DNA of 64,000 bases, taken from assembly GCF_963676685.1 (NCBI RefSeq), contig NC_092350.1:4267486-4331485 (forward strand), written 5' to 3'. A model generated the notes under the pieces. The model saw only the letters and a program-made list of their open reading frames with translations. It searched no databases and was not told where the DNA came from. The position numbers were made by a program, and so were the translations under genes. Origin of the DNA: Mytilus edulis (taxonomy: Eukaryota > Mollusca > Bivalvia > Mytilida > Mytilidae). Shown here in pieces: positions 34,351-47,470 of this stretch (position 1 is the stretch's first letter; the number at the start of each line of letters is the position of its first letter).

Positions 34351-35029
34351 TTAAAATTTGCAAGCTTTGAAACCTTACCCAAGTCACTGTGTTTTAGATA
34401 TAGCTTCTTACATCAGTGACCGCCGTGTTGAAAAAAACCACTTGCTAGACCATACTAAGCCTAATGTCAAGATTATCTTTTTCACGGTTTGGATAATCAT
34501 CAACAACAGACACAGACACGAAGTAATGACAGAATATTTTCAGGGTGCTGTTGACTAAGGGGATCAGTTTCACACAGATCTAAAGTTGAGAGGAAGTCAT
34601 GAACATTATTCTCACATGGACAATCCTATTTAGTCGTAAGATTTTTTGTGAAATTGATCATTGATGCTTGTTAACATTGATAAATAAAAACAACAGCAGT
34701 ATACCGCTGTTTGAAATTTATAAATCGATTGAGAAAAAAAAATTAGGTTACTGATAACTAAAACTGAGGGAAACACATCAAGTATAAGAGAAGAACTACG
34801 ATACAACAGAAACACAAAATTAAATGTAACACACACAGTAACGTACTTTGATAAAACAATGGCCATTTTCCTGACTTTGTGCAGAACGTTTAAAGAAAAA
34901 AATAGTGGGTCGAACCTGGTATGCGTTTTAATGGCAATGTTAAATATAACATTTAAATGACAACATTACATGACAGGACTACAGTACAAGGAAATGCAAA
35001 AACATTCAGGACGACGAAATACACAAATA

Positions 35030-35190
35030 AACAGAATTTTGAGGCCCTTTATAGCTTGTTGTTCGGTGTGAGCCAATGCCCCGTGTTGAAGGCCGTAAAT
35101 TGACCTATAATGGTTACTTTTATAAATTGTTATTTGGATGGAAAGTTGTCTTATTTGGCACACTCACCACATCTACCTATATTTAATTAC
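35030..35190. repeat. Dispersed bivalve repeat (ggccctttatagcttgttg family), unit B
   Basis: Unit-B partner of 9235-9400, followed at 35205-35290 by the taccagg repeat core. Confidence 0.7.
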
Positions 35191-35310
35191 AACATGCTAA
35201 TAGTTATCAAAGGTACCAGGCTTATAATTTAATGCACCATACGTGTGTTTGGTCTACATAAGACTCAGCATTGACGCTCAGATCAAAATGGTAAAGAAAG
35301 CCAAACAAGA

Positions 35311-37344
35311 TTGAAGTTGAAAATCATTGGTGAGCAATAAGTCTAAAAAGTGGTGACAAATACGGCTAATGATATCTATGCCTTGGATAAGAAAATCCTT
35401 AGTATTTAGTATAATTCGTACTTTTACAAACAGTAAATGTATATAAATTACCATATAATTGATGTTTAAGTCAACAACGAAGTGGTGAGCTACCACAGAA
35501 TAAAAATAAACACGTAAAACAAAAAACGAAAGCAAACAGAACAGAACAAAATAACCTTGCATTGTCACCTACAGAATAACGCTACGCTACAAAATGAAGT
35601 CACAGGTAAAAGTAAAGTCACGATAATTTTCGAAAAGATTGATATAGTTGAAAATCTGGTTTGTAATTATGGCATGAAATAATCAAATCATTGACCAAGA
35701 AAATTCTTTATTTTTGTAAAGCATGTGAGTGATTGATTACAAACTACATAATGTCTTATATAAAAAGCTATTGTATTTAGTCAATAAATCAAATGTCATA
35801 AATTTGACTGAAGGATGTTCGCTTGTCATGTTTCAGATTCACGAAATCCTTTGGTTTTTTTCAATTTGAATGCCTTACAACATTTTGTCATATAAAAGCT
35901 TTGTCATTATTTTTATAATTTTTGAGAATTATGACTCGTTAATGATAAATCTATGAAAAATCAAGAGAGAATATTTTCCCGAAAATATTTCAGTGATTGT
36001 TATCTCGAAAACAAGCACACGGACCTATATATTTTATTTGCTATTTTGGTTCCTTTATTAATCCCCTATCAGTATATATTAGTGTTATGAAAAGCTTGAT
36101 AATTTGAAAGGTAGCGAACTTCCTTAAATAATAGATAAGCATATCTAATTCATAATAAATACAAAAAATGTGTTATTATCATGGAAATTAAATAAAAAAC
36201 AAATCAATATATAAAATCAATATAGTCAATTAATCAAACGTTATATTTGTTTATTTAAAAAACAAATTAGGTACCATGACTTCTTTATAAATAAAGCAGC
36301 ATACTGCATACGCATAATTGAGAGACATGAAGGACATAAAAAACTACAGAATCCGAGCTATCAATATCATCTATATTTGAATAAACATTTTCATTTTGTT
36401 TAGACTCAAGTCTTCAGTTTTTATTAACCGTCCATTTAAATCAGAAATGTCCCATCCTCATTTATTTCTTTCAAAGCCCAATGTTTACATAAACGGTCTT
36501 CTAAATAATAATAAAGCGATATTAGAAGACAATAATTGTATTAAATGTGTACCAGTATTGTCATGTAATATTGGAAAAAAACGGTGTCCTTTTCATGTTT
36601 AGAAAAACAAAGACACAATGGTTTCATTTCATTTTGTAATTGTTACAACTAAAGTTTTGGTTAAAGAAAAAGATAAAGATTTTTTAAAATTGTAATTTTG
36701 AGAGTGATCTCCTTTTCGTGAGACTTTCATAACAATGCATACTTCCTATGATCAGAGAGGTATTTTAAAAGAAAGGTAATGTTTTATTCGTTAACCAGGA
36801 AGTGGGGAATCTACCAAAATATATTATCAAATCTTGTAAAATTAAGGCGTTTAATCTCTTTTGTTTGTTGGCATATGTATGGTTAAAAAAAAACCATTAG
36901 TACAGAACTCTTAGTTTAATGTCTTTTGTCTGCTATATTAACGATAATAAGCATTACACTTTTAGATATTTTAGATAAAAACAGTTTTACACATATGGCT
37001 TCAAATTCAAATTTAACCAAAACTTTTTTCATTTTTTTAAGAAAGTAGAGAAAAAGTATTTTCATTTTATTATTGACACATTGATTTTCAATAAGTAGCC
37101 TGACATTCAGCATTAGATTCAAACCTGTGATTATATAAGTAATGTGTAGCCATCTTGGATGTGTCCTGATCGTAAGAAATTACTATACTGAACTTAGTAC
37201 TTAGTTATCGCTAAGTGCATAAAATCTTTTACAACAAATGACTCTCACACAAAAAAACATAAGATGTGTAACCATGTAGTTTATAGTCAAACGCAGTAAC
37301 GAAATATACTTAGTATTAATATTTATATAAAAAAAATGTTTCTA
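35311..37344. other. Intergenic sequence shared with unit A (about 10013-12029)
   Basis: Few substitutions relative to unit A; a four-base insertion or two (for example gtcacagg near 35600). No gene recognised. Confidence 0.55.
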
Positions 37345-37705
37345 AAAACTAGCTAAATATTTTCATAAAACGAACGATACTAAGTGCTTTTATAAAACGA
37401 ACGATACTAAGTGCTTTCATAAAACAAGCTATATTAAATATTTTCATAAAAGAGCTACACTAAGTGTGTTCATAAAACCGAACTGTACTAAGATTGTAGT
37501 ACAAACTAGCTGTACTAAATATTTTCTTAAAACAAAAAACAGTTATATTTAGTATTTACATATACAAAGTATTTTTTATATAAACTAGCTATGCTAAGAA
37601 TTTCATAAAACTATACATACTCAGTATGTTCATAAAAACAATCTATACTTATTATTTTCATGAAACAAGTTTAACTAAATTTGTTTTATAAAACATAATT
37701 CATTA
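37345..37705. repeat. Degenerate tandem repeat (ttcataaaac...actaagt), unit B
   Basis: Partner of 12030-12390, with the same order of variants. Confidence 0.8.
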
Positions 37706-38059
37706 AGTGTTGTCACAAAAACCAACTTGTGTACATGTAACTGGTTAATTAGATTAATCAGACTGTTTTATCAAATATTTCATGTGAGTGCTTACCAATG
37801 TTTCAACATGGCCATTTAACGGGAGAGAAAAGAATAACAATTGAATTTCAAAGATATTTTGTAAAAGCGAGACTTAAAATTTGATTTCCAAATTTTATCT
37901 TATATGATTTCATTAATTGCGTTGTTTCACTAAAAAGTGTTTTTATATATGTACTTGCTATCCACAATAGTTATGAAGTCCTCGCATCCATGATGATCAT
38001 TTTCAATAGAGTGTATATATGTTGTTTGTATGAAACGTCTTTCTGGATATTGTTTCTTG

Positions 38060-38065
38060 TTTATT
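38060..38065 (-). promoter_or_regulatory. Candidate poly(A) signal for the receptor gene, unit B
   Basis: AATAAA on the minus strand, same position relative to the stop codon as in unit A. Confidence 0.3.
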
Positions 38066-38306
38066 TTTAGGAACGATTATATCTAAACATTCAAATGAAT
38101 TTCTTACGAAAAAACGTAAAAATGTTAAAAGCTTTATATCTAAAAGGAACATAAAAGTCACAACCAAACTAATTTTAACCGAGGAATAAATTTTAAATTT
38201 TTTTAATTTTCACGGGGGATAATAACATAAACAAACTTCACATTGCGACATATTAATAAGTAATGAATAAAATCAAGAATTAAAGGATAATACATGTATA
38301 AGCTTA

Positions 38307-40265
38307 CTATGAAAGCAGGAAGTTATCCCCTTCCGTTATCGTTACTATCTCAAGTGAACGGCTTTGTCTTGGTTGTTTAGACGTGTTCATCTCTATCTCA
38401 TGTGAACGGTTTCGTCCTGTTTGTTCTATCGATTTCCTGTCTACCTCATGTGTACAGCTCTGTCCTGTTTGTTCTATCGATTTCCTGTCTTCCTCATGTG
38501 TACAGCCTTGTCCTGTTTGTTCTATCGATTTCCCGTCTACCTCATGTGTACAGCGTTGTCCTGGTTGTTTCGACGTATACATCTCTATCTCAGGTGAACG
38601 GTTTTGTTCTAGTTGTGCCAACGTATGCATGCGTTCCTTATGTGTACGGCTTTGTCTTGGTTGTTCTATCGTATTTATCTCTACCTCATGTGTACGGCTT
38701 TGACCTTGATGTTCCGACGTATTCATCTCTATTTCATGTGAACGGTTATGACCTTGGTGTTCCGACGTATTCATATCCATCTCATGTGAACAGGTTTGAC
38801 CTTGGTGTGCCGACGTATTCATCTCTACCTCATGTGTTAGACTTTGACCTTGGTATTCCGACGTATTCATCTCTATCTCATGTGAACAGTTTTGGTCTTG
38901 CTGTTCCGACGTATTCATCTCAACCTCATGTGAACGGTTTTGTTCTGGTTGTCCCGTCGTATTCATCTCTATTTCATATGAACGGTTTTGTCCTGGTTGT
39001 ACCGTCGTATTCATCTCTATCTCATGTGCACGTCTATGTCCTGGTTGTACCGTCGTATTCATCTCTATCTCATGTGCACGTCTATGTCCTGGTCGTTCTG
39101 TTGTTATCATCCCTGTTAGTTGTACTCTACCACGTCTAGTTTCCCTTATTTCGTGCATTTGATCCTTGTGTGTGCAGCGGGTAATGATTTTCTTGAGGAG
39201 CAAAACGATTTCATTCCTCATTTTTGTTGACATCATAATATAGATGATAAAATTTGACATACAACCTATAATTGTAAAAAGCCTTATACCTTCCATTAGC
39301 ATAACGAAATTGTTAGGTACAGAAACAAAATAGTAATTAAGCAAATGTCTAGAATCAGACAGCCACCATGACATTGCATATTCATACCTTTGTATCAGCA
39401 CCAATAGATTTGTTTTGCCTAACCAAAGATCACCGTTAATGTATTCAAAACACCACCCCAAGGACACAAATACTTTTGGACCTTCTGTAATGATGAATAT
39501 CATTAAAAGTAAAATAACCATTGCAACTGATCTTCTTTCTTGTCTCCTTTGATTTGTCATCCGACCCCCGAACTTGTTAGTGATTAACTTGTAGACGATG
39601 AATATTGTAGATATCAGCATTACTAGACAGCAGCTTGTCAAAAGAACGGTTTGGATCAGGAGATATGCTACAGATGAGTATTCTACTATACCATTACCTC
39701 CGGAATGAATAAGACAAATTTTATCACCAAAATATTGATCCCGACTCTCAGACCAAACGCTAAAATGTCGTGGAATACCTATTGCTATGGACAATAAGAA
39801 ACAAATAACACAACAAATTGCAGCTTTTTGTCTGGTCAGCTCATTTTTAGTCCAAACTGGAAAAAGGATGGCTATGACCTTTTGTATCCCGAGACATGTT
39901 GTGATCATTGCTGATACATTGTGGAATGTGAAGGATAATATTGAGAGATTACGAGAAATAGAACAATACGGATATGGTAAATAACAGTGGTAACCTGCAT
40001 CGTCTTCATCAAATTGAAATCTACAAATATATTGTGACAGGAATATTGGTTCAAGTCCATAGCACGAAATCGCCGTTAATAAATCAGCTACAGCTAAACC
40101 TTGCATGAGTATTGTAGCAGGTGAACGCAAAGCTTTACGACAGAGTATAGTAAATATGACGATGTTCATAAGCATTGATATATAGGAAATAACTGAACCG
40201 GCACGGTACAAATCTAGTAAATTCTTGTCCTCATCTACCACAAATGTATCTCGAAAATCAGCCAT
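38307..40265 (-). CDS. Rhodopsin-like (Srw/DMSR-type) seven-transmembrane receptor with repeat tail, copy 2
   Basis: 652 codons, intact, single exon, paralogue of 12989-15004. The membrane segments and cytoplasmic loops are almost unchanged (IQK for DRY, EGPKVF in segment 6, CMSNFIIYIMMS in segment 7). The outside is different: the N-terminus (ADFRDTF against AGFGDSF), loop 1 (FQFDEDDAGYHC against FRFNEDDALYEC), loop 2 (SRDQYFGDKIC, three residues shorter) and above all loop 3 (residues about 277-322), where more than half of the positions differ and the NVS glycosylation sequon is lost. The C-terminal tail from residue 393 has about 15.5 repeats of 16 residues. The two genes probably couple to the same intracellular partners but meet different ligands; this is inference. 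Confidence 0.85.
   Translation of the reverse strand: MADFRDTFVVDEDKNLLDLYRAGSVISYISMLMNIVIFTILCRKALRSPATILMQGLAVADLLTAISCYGLEPIFLSQYICRFQFDEDDAGYHCYLPYPYCSISRNLSILSFTFHNVSAMITTCLGIQKVIAILFPVWTKNELTRQKAAICCVICFLLSIAIGIPRHFSVWSESRDQYFGDKICLIHSGGNGIVEYSSVAYLLIQTVLLTSCCLVMLISTIFIVYKLITNKFGGRMTNQRRQERRSVAMVILLLMIFIITEGPKVFVSLGWCFEYINGDLWLGKTNLLVLIQRYEYAMSWWLSDSRHLLNYYFVSVPNNFVMLMEGIRLFTIIGCMSNFIIYIMMSTKMRNEIVLLLKKIITRCTHKDQMHEIRETRRGRVQLTGMITTERPGHRRAHEIEMNTTVQPGHRRAHEIEMNTTVQPGQNRSYEIEMNTTGQPEQNRSHEVEMNTSEQQDQNCSHEIEMNTSEYQGQSLTHEVEMNTSAHQGQTCSHEMDMNTSEHQGHNRSHEIEMNTSEHQGQSRTHEVEINTIEQPRQSRTHKERMHTLAQLEQNRSPEIEMYTSKQPGQRCTHEVDGKSIEQTGQGCTHEEDRKSIEQTGQSCTHEVDRKSIEQTGRNRSHEIEMNTSKQPRQSRSLEIVTITEGDNFLLS
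38310..39089 (-). repeat. Coding minisatellite, 48-nt unit, in receptor copy 2
   Basis: Fifteen units plus a terminal partial one. The first nine units (N-terminal side) align one to one with copy 1. The middle differs: units of EVEINTIEQP, ERMHTLAQL and EIEMYTSKQP type stand where copy 1 has its homogenised HEVDRKSIEQT run, and only three units of that type are present here. Total length differs by one unit, with the frame kept. Confidence 0.93.
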
Positions 40266-41554
40266 TATTTATATCGGATGATTTGCGTTGTAAATTAGAA
40301 TGCACATCTATTTTCTTGCTCGGACATCAAAATTAAACATTTGACAAAGGATTAACAAATAAGAAGGTAAATAGGCACATCATAATTTCCAATAGTTCCA
40401 ATTTCCATGACAATATGATACACATGAACAAGTAGATATTTCGTCATCTGAGTCTTAGCAATCCATAGTTATTCTGGGCGGACGTTTTAATGAATACGGA
40501 CGATATACAGCTTTATTTCAAGCTCTTTAAAATGATTCACAAACTGGAAGTGTTTATATTCATTTGATAATCTTTACTGGTTTAAAATTCTAAGTGACAT
40601 GAATATCTCATTGAAATCACCAAATGCCATATTGCAGCATAATACCAACCACTAATATCAATATATATGACAACTTATTTGTCCTTTTGTAAAATAACAA
40701 TTATTTATTATAGTTTACCCATGGGTAAATGAAAATGACACTTAATTTTGTGTTTCCAAAGTACTTTTTTGATTTTATCTTCAACAGGAATGATCAAACC
40801 AAAACATTTTGAAAGATAGAGATGTATAAAACATAATCACGTGAAAGTCATGTTACCAAAAGGGTATCAAAGAATAGCCAAATCTGTCTAATGATTGTAA
40901 CATGAAATATCCATTGATGTAAATTTTGGACTATTTTAAATCTTGGTCTATTTCTGAAATAAATTTTTACATACTTTTGATTTTTTAACCCTGTATTCTT
41001 ACATTGCACATGAGAAATTTTAAAATTTGTTTGTATAAAAATTGAACGACAAATATATGTGAAGTATAAACTTTTCTGACGTCAGACACGCGAATCAATG
41101 AATGTGTTTGTAGATAGATGTTTTTGTGTTCTGTTAAATTGTTCCTTTTAAAATTGTTACACGATGATGACTGCTGTACCCATATTTTGACTATTTTACT
41201 TATTATGTCTGTTTAGTTCACGCATCATTGTAAATATAACGGAATTTGATAAGACTGTCATCAAATTCAGAGGTTTAGTGCTATAAAACCAGGTTTAATC
41301 CAACATTTTCTACATTTGAAAATGCCTGTACCAAGTCAGGAATATGATAGTTCTTGTCCATTCGTTTTTGATGTGTTTTGTCATTTGATTTTGCCATGTG
41401 ATTATGGACTTTTCGATTAGATTTTCCTCTGAGTTCAGTATTTTTGCGATTATACCTTTTACATGACGGCATACAGTCAAATAAACATGAAACAACAATC
41501 TTAAATTGCCTAGGTAATAGAAAATCTGCGAACCGGACTTCGCTCATCCGACAT
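40266..41554. other. Upstream region of receptor copy 2
   Basis: Shared with unit A, including TATAAATA before the ATG. Small indels. No separate gene; the frames 41281-41547 and 41310-41498 (minus) are the HIPDLVQAF repeat fragment. Confidence 0.55.
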
Positions 41555-41945
41555 TAAGGATGTATTAAGGTGAGGTTTTGAAATAAGTGTCAAATGTTCG
41601 GGCTCCTTGGTGATTTTCCATACGATACAAAGTAAAATATTTTGTCCCATAACACATATTTATCTTTAAACATAAGACTTAATATCTCATAAAAGACCAT
41701 TGACAAAATTTAAGCAAATTTTCTTTCTTTTGATTTGAGACCAAAACAATACCAATGCAAATATAAGGTAAAAGTCCGAGTGAGCCTTTTCCCAACATAT
41801 TTTATAAATCAAATATCAAATATCATGACCTATCAATATTTTTCGCTTATTTTGATTCTTAACTAATACTCTTCCAGCTTAAAGTATCAATTTTGAATTC
41901 TTGATTTATTCAATTTCATCTTAGATCACCTAAGTACACCCTTCA
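41555..41945. mobile_element. MITE with taaggatgtattaaggtgagg termini, unit B
   Basis: Partner of 16320-16724, slightly shorter through internal deletions. Confidence 0.8.
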
Positions 41946-42007
41946 GAGCATACGATACGATGAGCGTATCTACCTTGTACATAGTTAATGTTGTAAATAG
42001 ATACTCC

Positions 42008-42270
42008 CCTGTCCCAAGTCAGGACCCTCTGGCCTTTGTTAGTCTTGTATGATTTTAAATTTTAGTTTCTTGTGTATAATTCAGAGTTTAGTATGATGTC
42101 CATTTTCAATGTACTAGCATACATTTTATAAGGGGCCAGCTGAAGGACTCCTCCGGGTGCGGGAGTTTCTCGCTACATTGAAGACCCATTGGTGGCCATG
42201 GCTGTTGTCTGCTCTATGGTCGGGTTGTTGTCGCTTTGACACATTCCCCATTTCCTTTCTCAATTTTACT
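42008..42270 (+). repeat. 5'-truncated retroelement 3' tail, unit B
   Basis: Partner of 16788-17034. It keeps aaggggccagctgaaggact, a part lost in unit A, and so is closer to the parent tail at 5973-6620. The ORF 42157-42351 is not a gene. Confidence 0.75.
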
Positions 42271-44319
42271 ATTTTAGAGTTTGTTTTCGGAAAAGTATTA
42301 ATTTTAAGAAATTATTTTTATTATGTACTACAGATCTGGTACTCTCTGTAAAGTCAAACTTGTAATGTTCAACTAAGGTCAATAACGTACAGAACTTACT
42401 AAATATTTATTTTTCGTACTTTAGAAACGACTAACTGCTTAGTAAACGTCTTAGTAAACTGCTTCCTTGATTGTAACATGAAATATACATTGATGTGCAG
42501 TTACATGACGACATACAGTTATACAAATACGAACACCTAGCCTACAAGGTAATATAAAACTTGACTTCTCTCATCCGACATTGATATGTGCTGAAGACGA
42601 GTGACCATGTAGATATGTATGTGAATTGATACATAGTATACATTAGTCGACACTTACTTGAAATATTGTAAGTGTAAGGTTCTCTACAATTCCCAAACAC
42701 TCTTGAAATAACCCATTAACTAGTACTCGTGTTACCTGCTAAAGGGCATCATTTTACAATACTGCAAATATGTGCAACATTTAATGTCATGTTGCAGATA
42801 TTGGTTTATCTGAAGACCTGCTCAACCTGTTATGTAAATCTCGAAAACATAAAACTCAAATTGACGGCAAACTATGTTAAATTTTGTTGGATTTTAAATT
42901 GGTTTTTTTAAATGTTTTTATGTACATGTGTTCGTTTGTTTAGATATTCAAATCAAAAACATTTACGCTATGGTGACTTAATACATTAAAGGAACCGTTT
43001 TAACAAGGATGATCCTTATACCATTTTCACCGTTAGTCGTTAGAGTTTTTGTGAAACTGATCATTCCTATTAGTGTACATTGACAAACCATGAAATAATC
43101 AAATATTTGACCAAGAGTAGTCTTTGTTTTAGTAAAGCATATGATAAAAACTACTTATAAAAATATATAAAATTAATATATATGACAACTTATTTGTCCT
43201 TTTTCAAAATGGTAAATTTTACCCATTAGTAAATGAAAATTACACTTTATTAATTTCGTGGCCCTGAGGCACATTTCTGATTTTATCTTCAACAGGAACG
43301 CTGGGGATGTTTTAAAACCTTAACAAATGATAGGTCATGTTACTAAGAGTGTACGTGTATAAACCATAGCAAAGTTCGTCAAATGATTAATATTGTAACA
43401 TAAAATAGCCATTGATGTTAATTAAAATGACAGCGTACAAACAGGATTACCCCTTCAATGATTGCCTAGGTAATAGAAAAAGTCATGACTTTGATTTCGC
43501 TCATCCGACATCAAGGGCATACGATTAGATGTGGATATCTATCTTGTTAATAGATTTTGAGAGATTTTTTTTCAGAACAGTCTTCGTAATATATATATAT
43601 ATAACATATTTTGGTATTTTTGTAAAATTGTGTTTATTATATATCATGTACCTTCAAATTGCATGACATTGTTAAGAGGAACCAGTTCTGACAAGTTTCA
43701 TTAATGCGTTCTGATATATTTCGTATTTCAGATTGAATATTCTCTGTAAAGTCAAGATGATGTACAGCTCAGGAAAACGTCGTACAGTACTCACAGGAAT
43801 GCATGAGATATCGCTTATAAGATTCTGAAATTTGTTTACAGTAGATTTTATTTGACAAACGACTGTAAATTTCCTCCATGATCGTAAATGCAATATACAT
43901 TGCTGTGCATTTACATGACGACATACAGTCATAGGAACAACTATCCCGAATGTGTTTACTGGGTAATAAAAAAATCAGAATTTATCGTTTTAATCCGACA
44001 TTAATGCATGCTGCAGATGCGCATCCACATGGATGAATAAAAACACAGCAACGCCCAGTCAACAGTTGCCTCAAATTTAAAACATGGCATATTGAAAGTG
44101 TAAGGCCTCTGCAAATCAAAAAACTTTTGCAAAAATCATTTTTTTTTTTATTTATTAAAACTCATGTTACGACTTAAGAAATTTCGAATTACAAAATTTC
44201 ATACAAAAACATATTTTTACCCAGGATGAGATTGTCAAATTTCCTTCATGGCTTCAATAAATATTAAATTAAATAGCGAATCGGGGGACATACCTTGTTT
44301 TTATTGAATACCTAGCCTT
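42271..44319. other. Intergenic region with older internal repeats, unit B
   Basis: Partner of 17035-18879 with more indels than most of the unit. It contains a module at 43430-43530 (cctaggtaatagaaaaagtc, cgctcatccgacatcaaggg) that matches 41505-41560. No gene recognised. Confidence 0.5.
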
Positions 44320-45850
44320 CATGTAATAATGTATATACAACGGTGCATTGCCGGCTCATCTATATATTCGACGAAATAATTGTCCAGAAGCTTGGTAAAG
44401 AGTCTATAAGCAGTGAAAAAAGGGTAAACAGAAATATTGTGAAACTGTTTAATCGCGTAGTGGTATTAACCATATGCTGATTCCATAATAACTCTAAAGT
44501 ATATCTCCATCTTTCTGTGAAATGAGTTCTATCAAAACTTTTGATTTTTTAACCGTGTATACCACCAATCCCTAGGTGAAATTGAAAACTCGTCTAAAAT
44601 AAATACACAACAATGCTTTTCAACATATAAATGGAAGCATACGCTTTAAATTTATAACGTTGTGCAACAATACGGCATATTCTGTTAATAGTGAAAAAAA
44701 GGCAAAATATGCTATTGCAACAAGTGATCAGTATGCTAGAGTTTCTTATTGGCATCATACTTAATGAATTTGGAGGTCGTCTTTTTCAACAAATTTGTAA
44801 CATTCTTACGGGAACGAACTGTGCGCCTTTCCGTGCCGAACACTTCTTATTTTCATATGAGTCGGAGTTCCTCCAGCCACTTGTCAAAAACAAAAATAAT
44901 TCAAAGAAGTCAGATCATTTAATTTCATATTCAGATATATTGGTGATGTTCTTTTTATAAGCAATCCACACATTTCTGATTGGGTTCCATTCATTTATTT
45001 TCCAGAACTAGAGAATCAAAGAATTATCAGACATTGCTTGATTTGACCCATTTTTGACTTGTTCTTCGATTTTCACATAAACGGTCACCTCAGTACAATT
45101 TCACCTACCTTAATAGCAAAATATTGAATACCTAGATATGGAATATACTTGCTAGATTTTTTTTATATTCAGGAGTTTGCAGCTGTGCAGACGTTGTAAA
45201 ACATCAGAAGAGTATAAGAAAAATTTGATGAACCAGAGGTATGTAAAATAAAGTCTCGTCTTTTTTGTAAAAGTTCACTAAACGATTTGACGACCTTGTT
45301 TATAAATATTCAGTATTAACTTCACCAATCATACACGGCGGTCTTTAAGTATAGATTCTATGTACTGACGTTGTTTATAATCTTAATAACGTGTTATCGT
45401 ATTCTTGTATTTGTCTTTGTGAATAATAACTTTAACCGTTTATTCACATCTGGTAGGATCCATTTTACGTGGCTTCGTACTGATACATCCCGTCATTGTG
45501 TTATTGTCCTATGGTATTTTTAAGGTTTTTGTATTCTTGTCTTTCTTTTGTTCACATCTTAGTTTTTTACAGTGATTAAGTTCATTACACAATGAAGACT
45601 GCTGTATCAATATTTGTTACATTGTTACCTACGCTGTCTGTTTGTTTTGTTCACACATCGTTGTCAATGTAATGACATTTGATGCGATTGTAACACAAGT
45701 AAGATGTTTAGCGAGCTTTACAACCAGGTTTATTCCACCATTTTCTCCATAAGGTAATGCCCGGAATGTTATAGTTGTGTTCCATTTGTATGATGTGTGA
45801 GAACTTTTGGTTTTTTTTTCCTATTTGCTTAGGGACTATCTATTTGGCCT
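44320..45850 (+). pseudogene. Decayed reverse-transcriptase element, unit B
   Basis: Fuller copy of the relic at 18880-20220. Pieces include GTNCAPFRAEHFLFSYESEF and, in a neighbouring frame near 44930-45000, FRYIGDVLFISNP followed by WVPFIYFPELENQ. The catalytic box of this family is YIDD; here it reads YIGD, so the enzyme would be dead even without the shifts. Beyond 45050, IFDLFFDFHINGHLS-like reading continues before the untranslated tail. The family is one I know from bivalve repeats, but I do not assign a named clade. Confidence 0.72.
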
Positions 45851-47470
45851 TTTCGTCGGAGTTCAGTAACTTTGATATTTTACTATTTTTCTTCCCTATC
45901 GTTTCACCGAAAGAAGAACCGACTGAATGAGTCATTTGCTTATAGGTATGGGTACATTACTTGCCAATCAAAGTTAAAACAACAAGGGATCATTTAATCA
46001 TTAAAGCCATACTCTGTAAATATCAGTAAAATAAAATCTCTTATTCTCTATATAACATTATGTTTAAATCTTCCTTCTGTGAACACGTACAGTTACTCTT
46101 CCTCTTATTTAACAAATGAAATACATGATAACACATTATTTATAAAGTCACTGAACAGTTTTAGGTGGACATGTAATAACTTCACTATAAATATATCTAA
46201 AAATTAAATCAAACATCGTAAAATACTTTAGAACTTGAATGATTGCAATCATAACACTTTTGAATTAAATAATGTATACTATATGTTTGGTTCAATTGAA
46301 ATTGTATTATTGGTCTCGATACTTCAAAAGGTTCCGTTAAATCATCAATCCCTCGCCTGAAAATCGGCATTCTTATCCGCTATAGCAACCAGTAAAGCTA
46401 GCCATGGATCGATAGAAATTATGAACTCTTCTAGAAAATCTCCCGACCAAGATTACCAATAATTTATAAATGACGAGGCATTCTACATGTAGTTTTAGAG
46501 GGGGAGAATTTAAAAAGCTGAACGAATAAGTATTAAGAATTGCCTCTGACGGAACTGTTTTATATTTTATCAGAACGAAGCAAAACAAATGTAGAATCAA
46601 AAGCTCAAACACATCAATCAAATGGATAACAATTGTCATATTAATGACTTGGTACATGCAGTTTCTTGTGTAGAAAATAGTGAATTAAATATGGTTTACA
46701 TAAACCTTTCACTTGTATGACAATCTCGTAATTTGATTTCCTATTGAAATATTAGTGCAACTGGACCCACCAAGATTACCAACCGACGCAGCTTGATAAG
46801 AACGATATGAGGATTGTTTTAAAGAATTTCCCAATAATCAATCATAAATATTTTGAAACGATTTCGCCTTTCAGTTTCTTCGGGGGAAAAAATGATAAAT
46901 GAGACCTGGTCGTACAATACTCCTTCAAAATAAGGTTCAGTTGAACCGGGAATTTCCAAAGTAGTCTAGACCACGAACTAAAGCTTTCCAGAAAATGAAA
47001 TGTTACTAATGCCAAAATTGAGGTCAAGATAATTGTCACTTTAATTGTTTGGAAGTTTTGGTCCTTGCGATATTGACAAATGCCGGTACCCTATACAATT
47101 ATGGCCCGTATTAAAGGTGAATATCAAAAATTGACAACACGAGAAGGTTATTTCACTTTGCGCTGGCCCTCAGTGAAATAACCTTTTAGGGTTGACAAAT
47201 TTGAATGGTAATCGCTTCTAAGTTTGTTTTCTTATACCGAACCAACAATGAAAGAAGCCTTTGGAATCATCGAAAAGAACTGACCTTACCTTCGCAAAAA
47301 AAATCACAAGCTGACATTCGAAAATACATTAGTGTCTTAGAATTTCTGGCATGTTCAACAAAAGCAGCATCTTTTGTAAAATATTAATGGCCCTGAAAAA
47401 GGGCGGTTTCTAAATAAGACATATCATTGGTACTTTTAAAGCCTTATTTCCTCGATGGGCTTCCTGAAAA
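45851..47470. other. Intergenic region shared with 20221-21937
   Basis: Colinear with unit A, with a shorter HIPDLVQAF-type fragment near 46585-46680. Nothing else seen. Confidence 0.5.
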
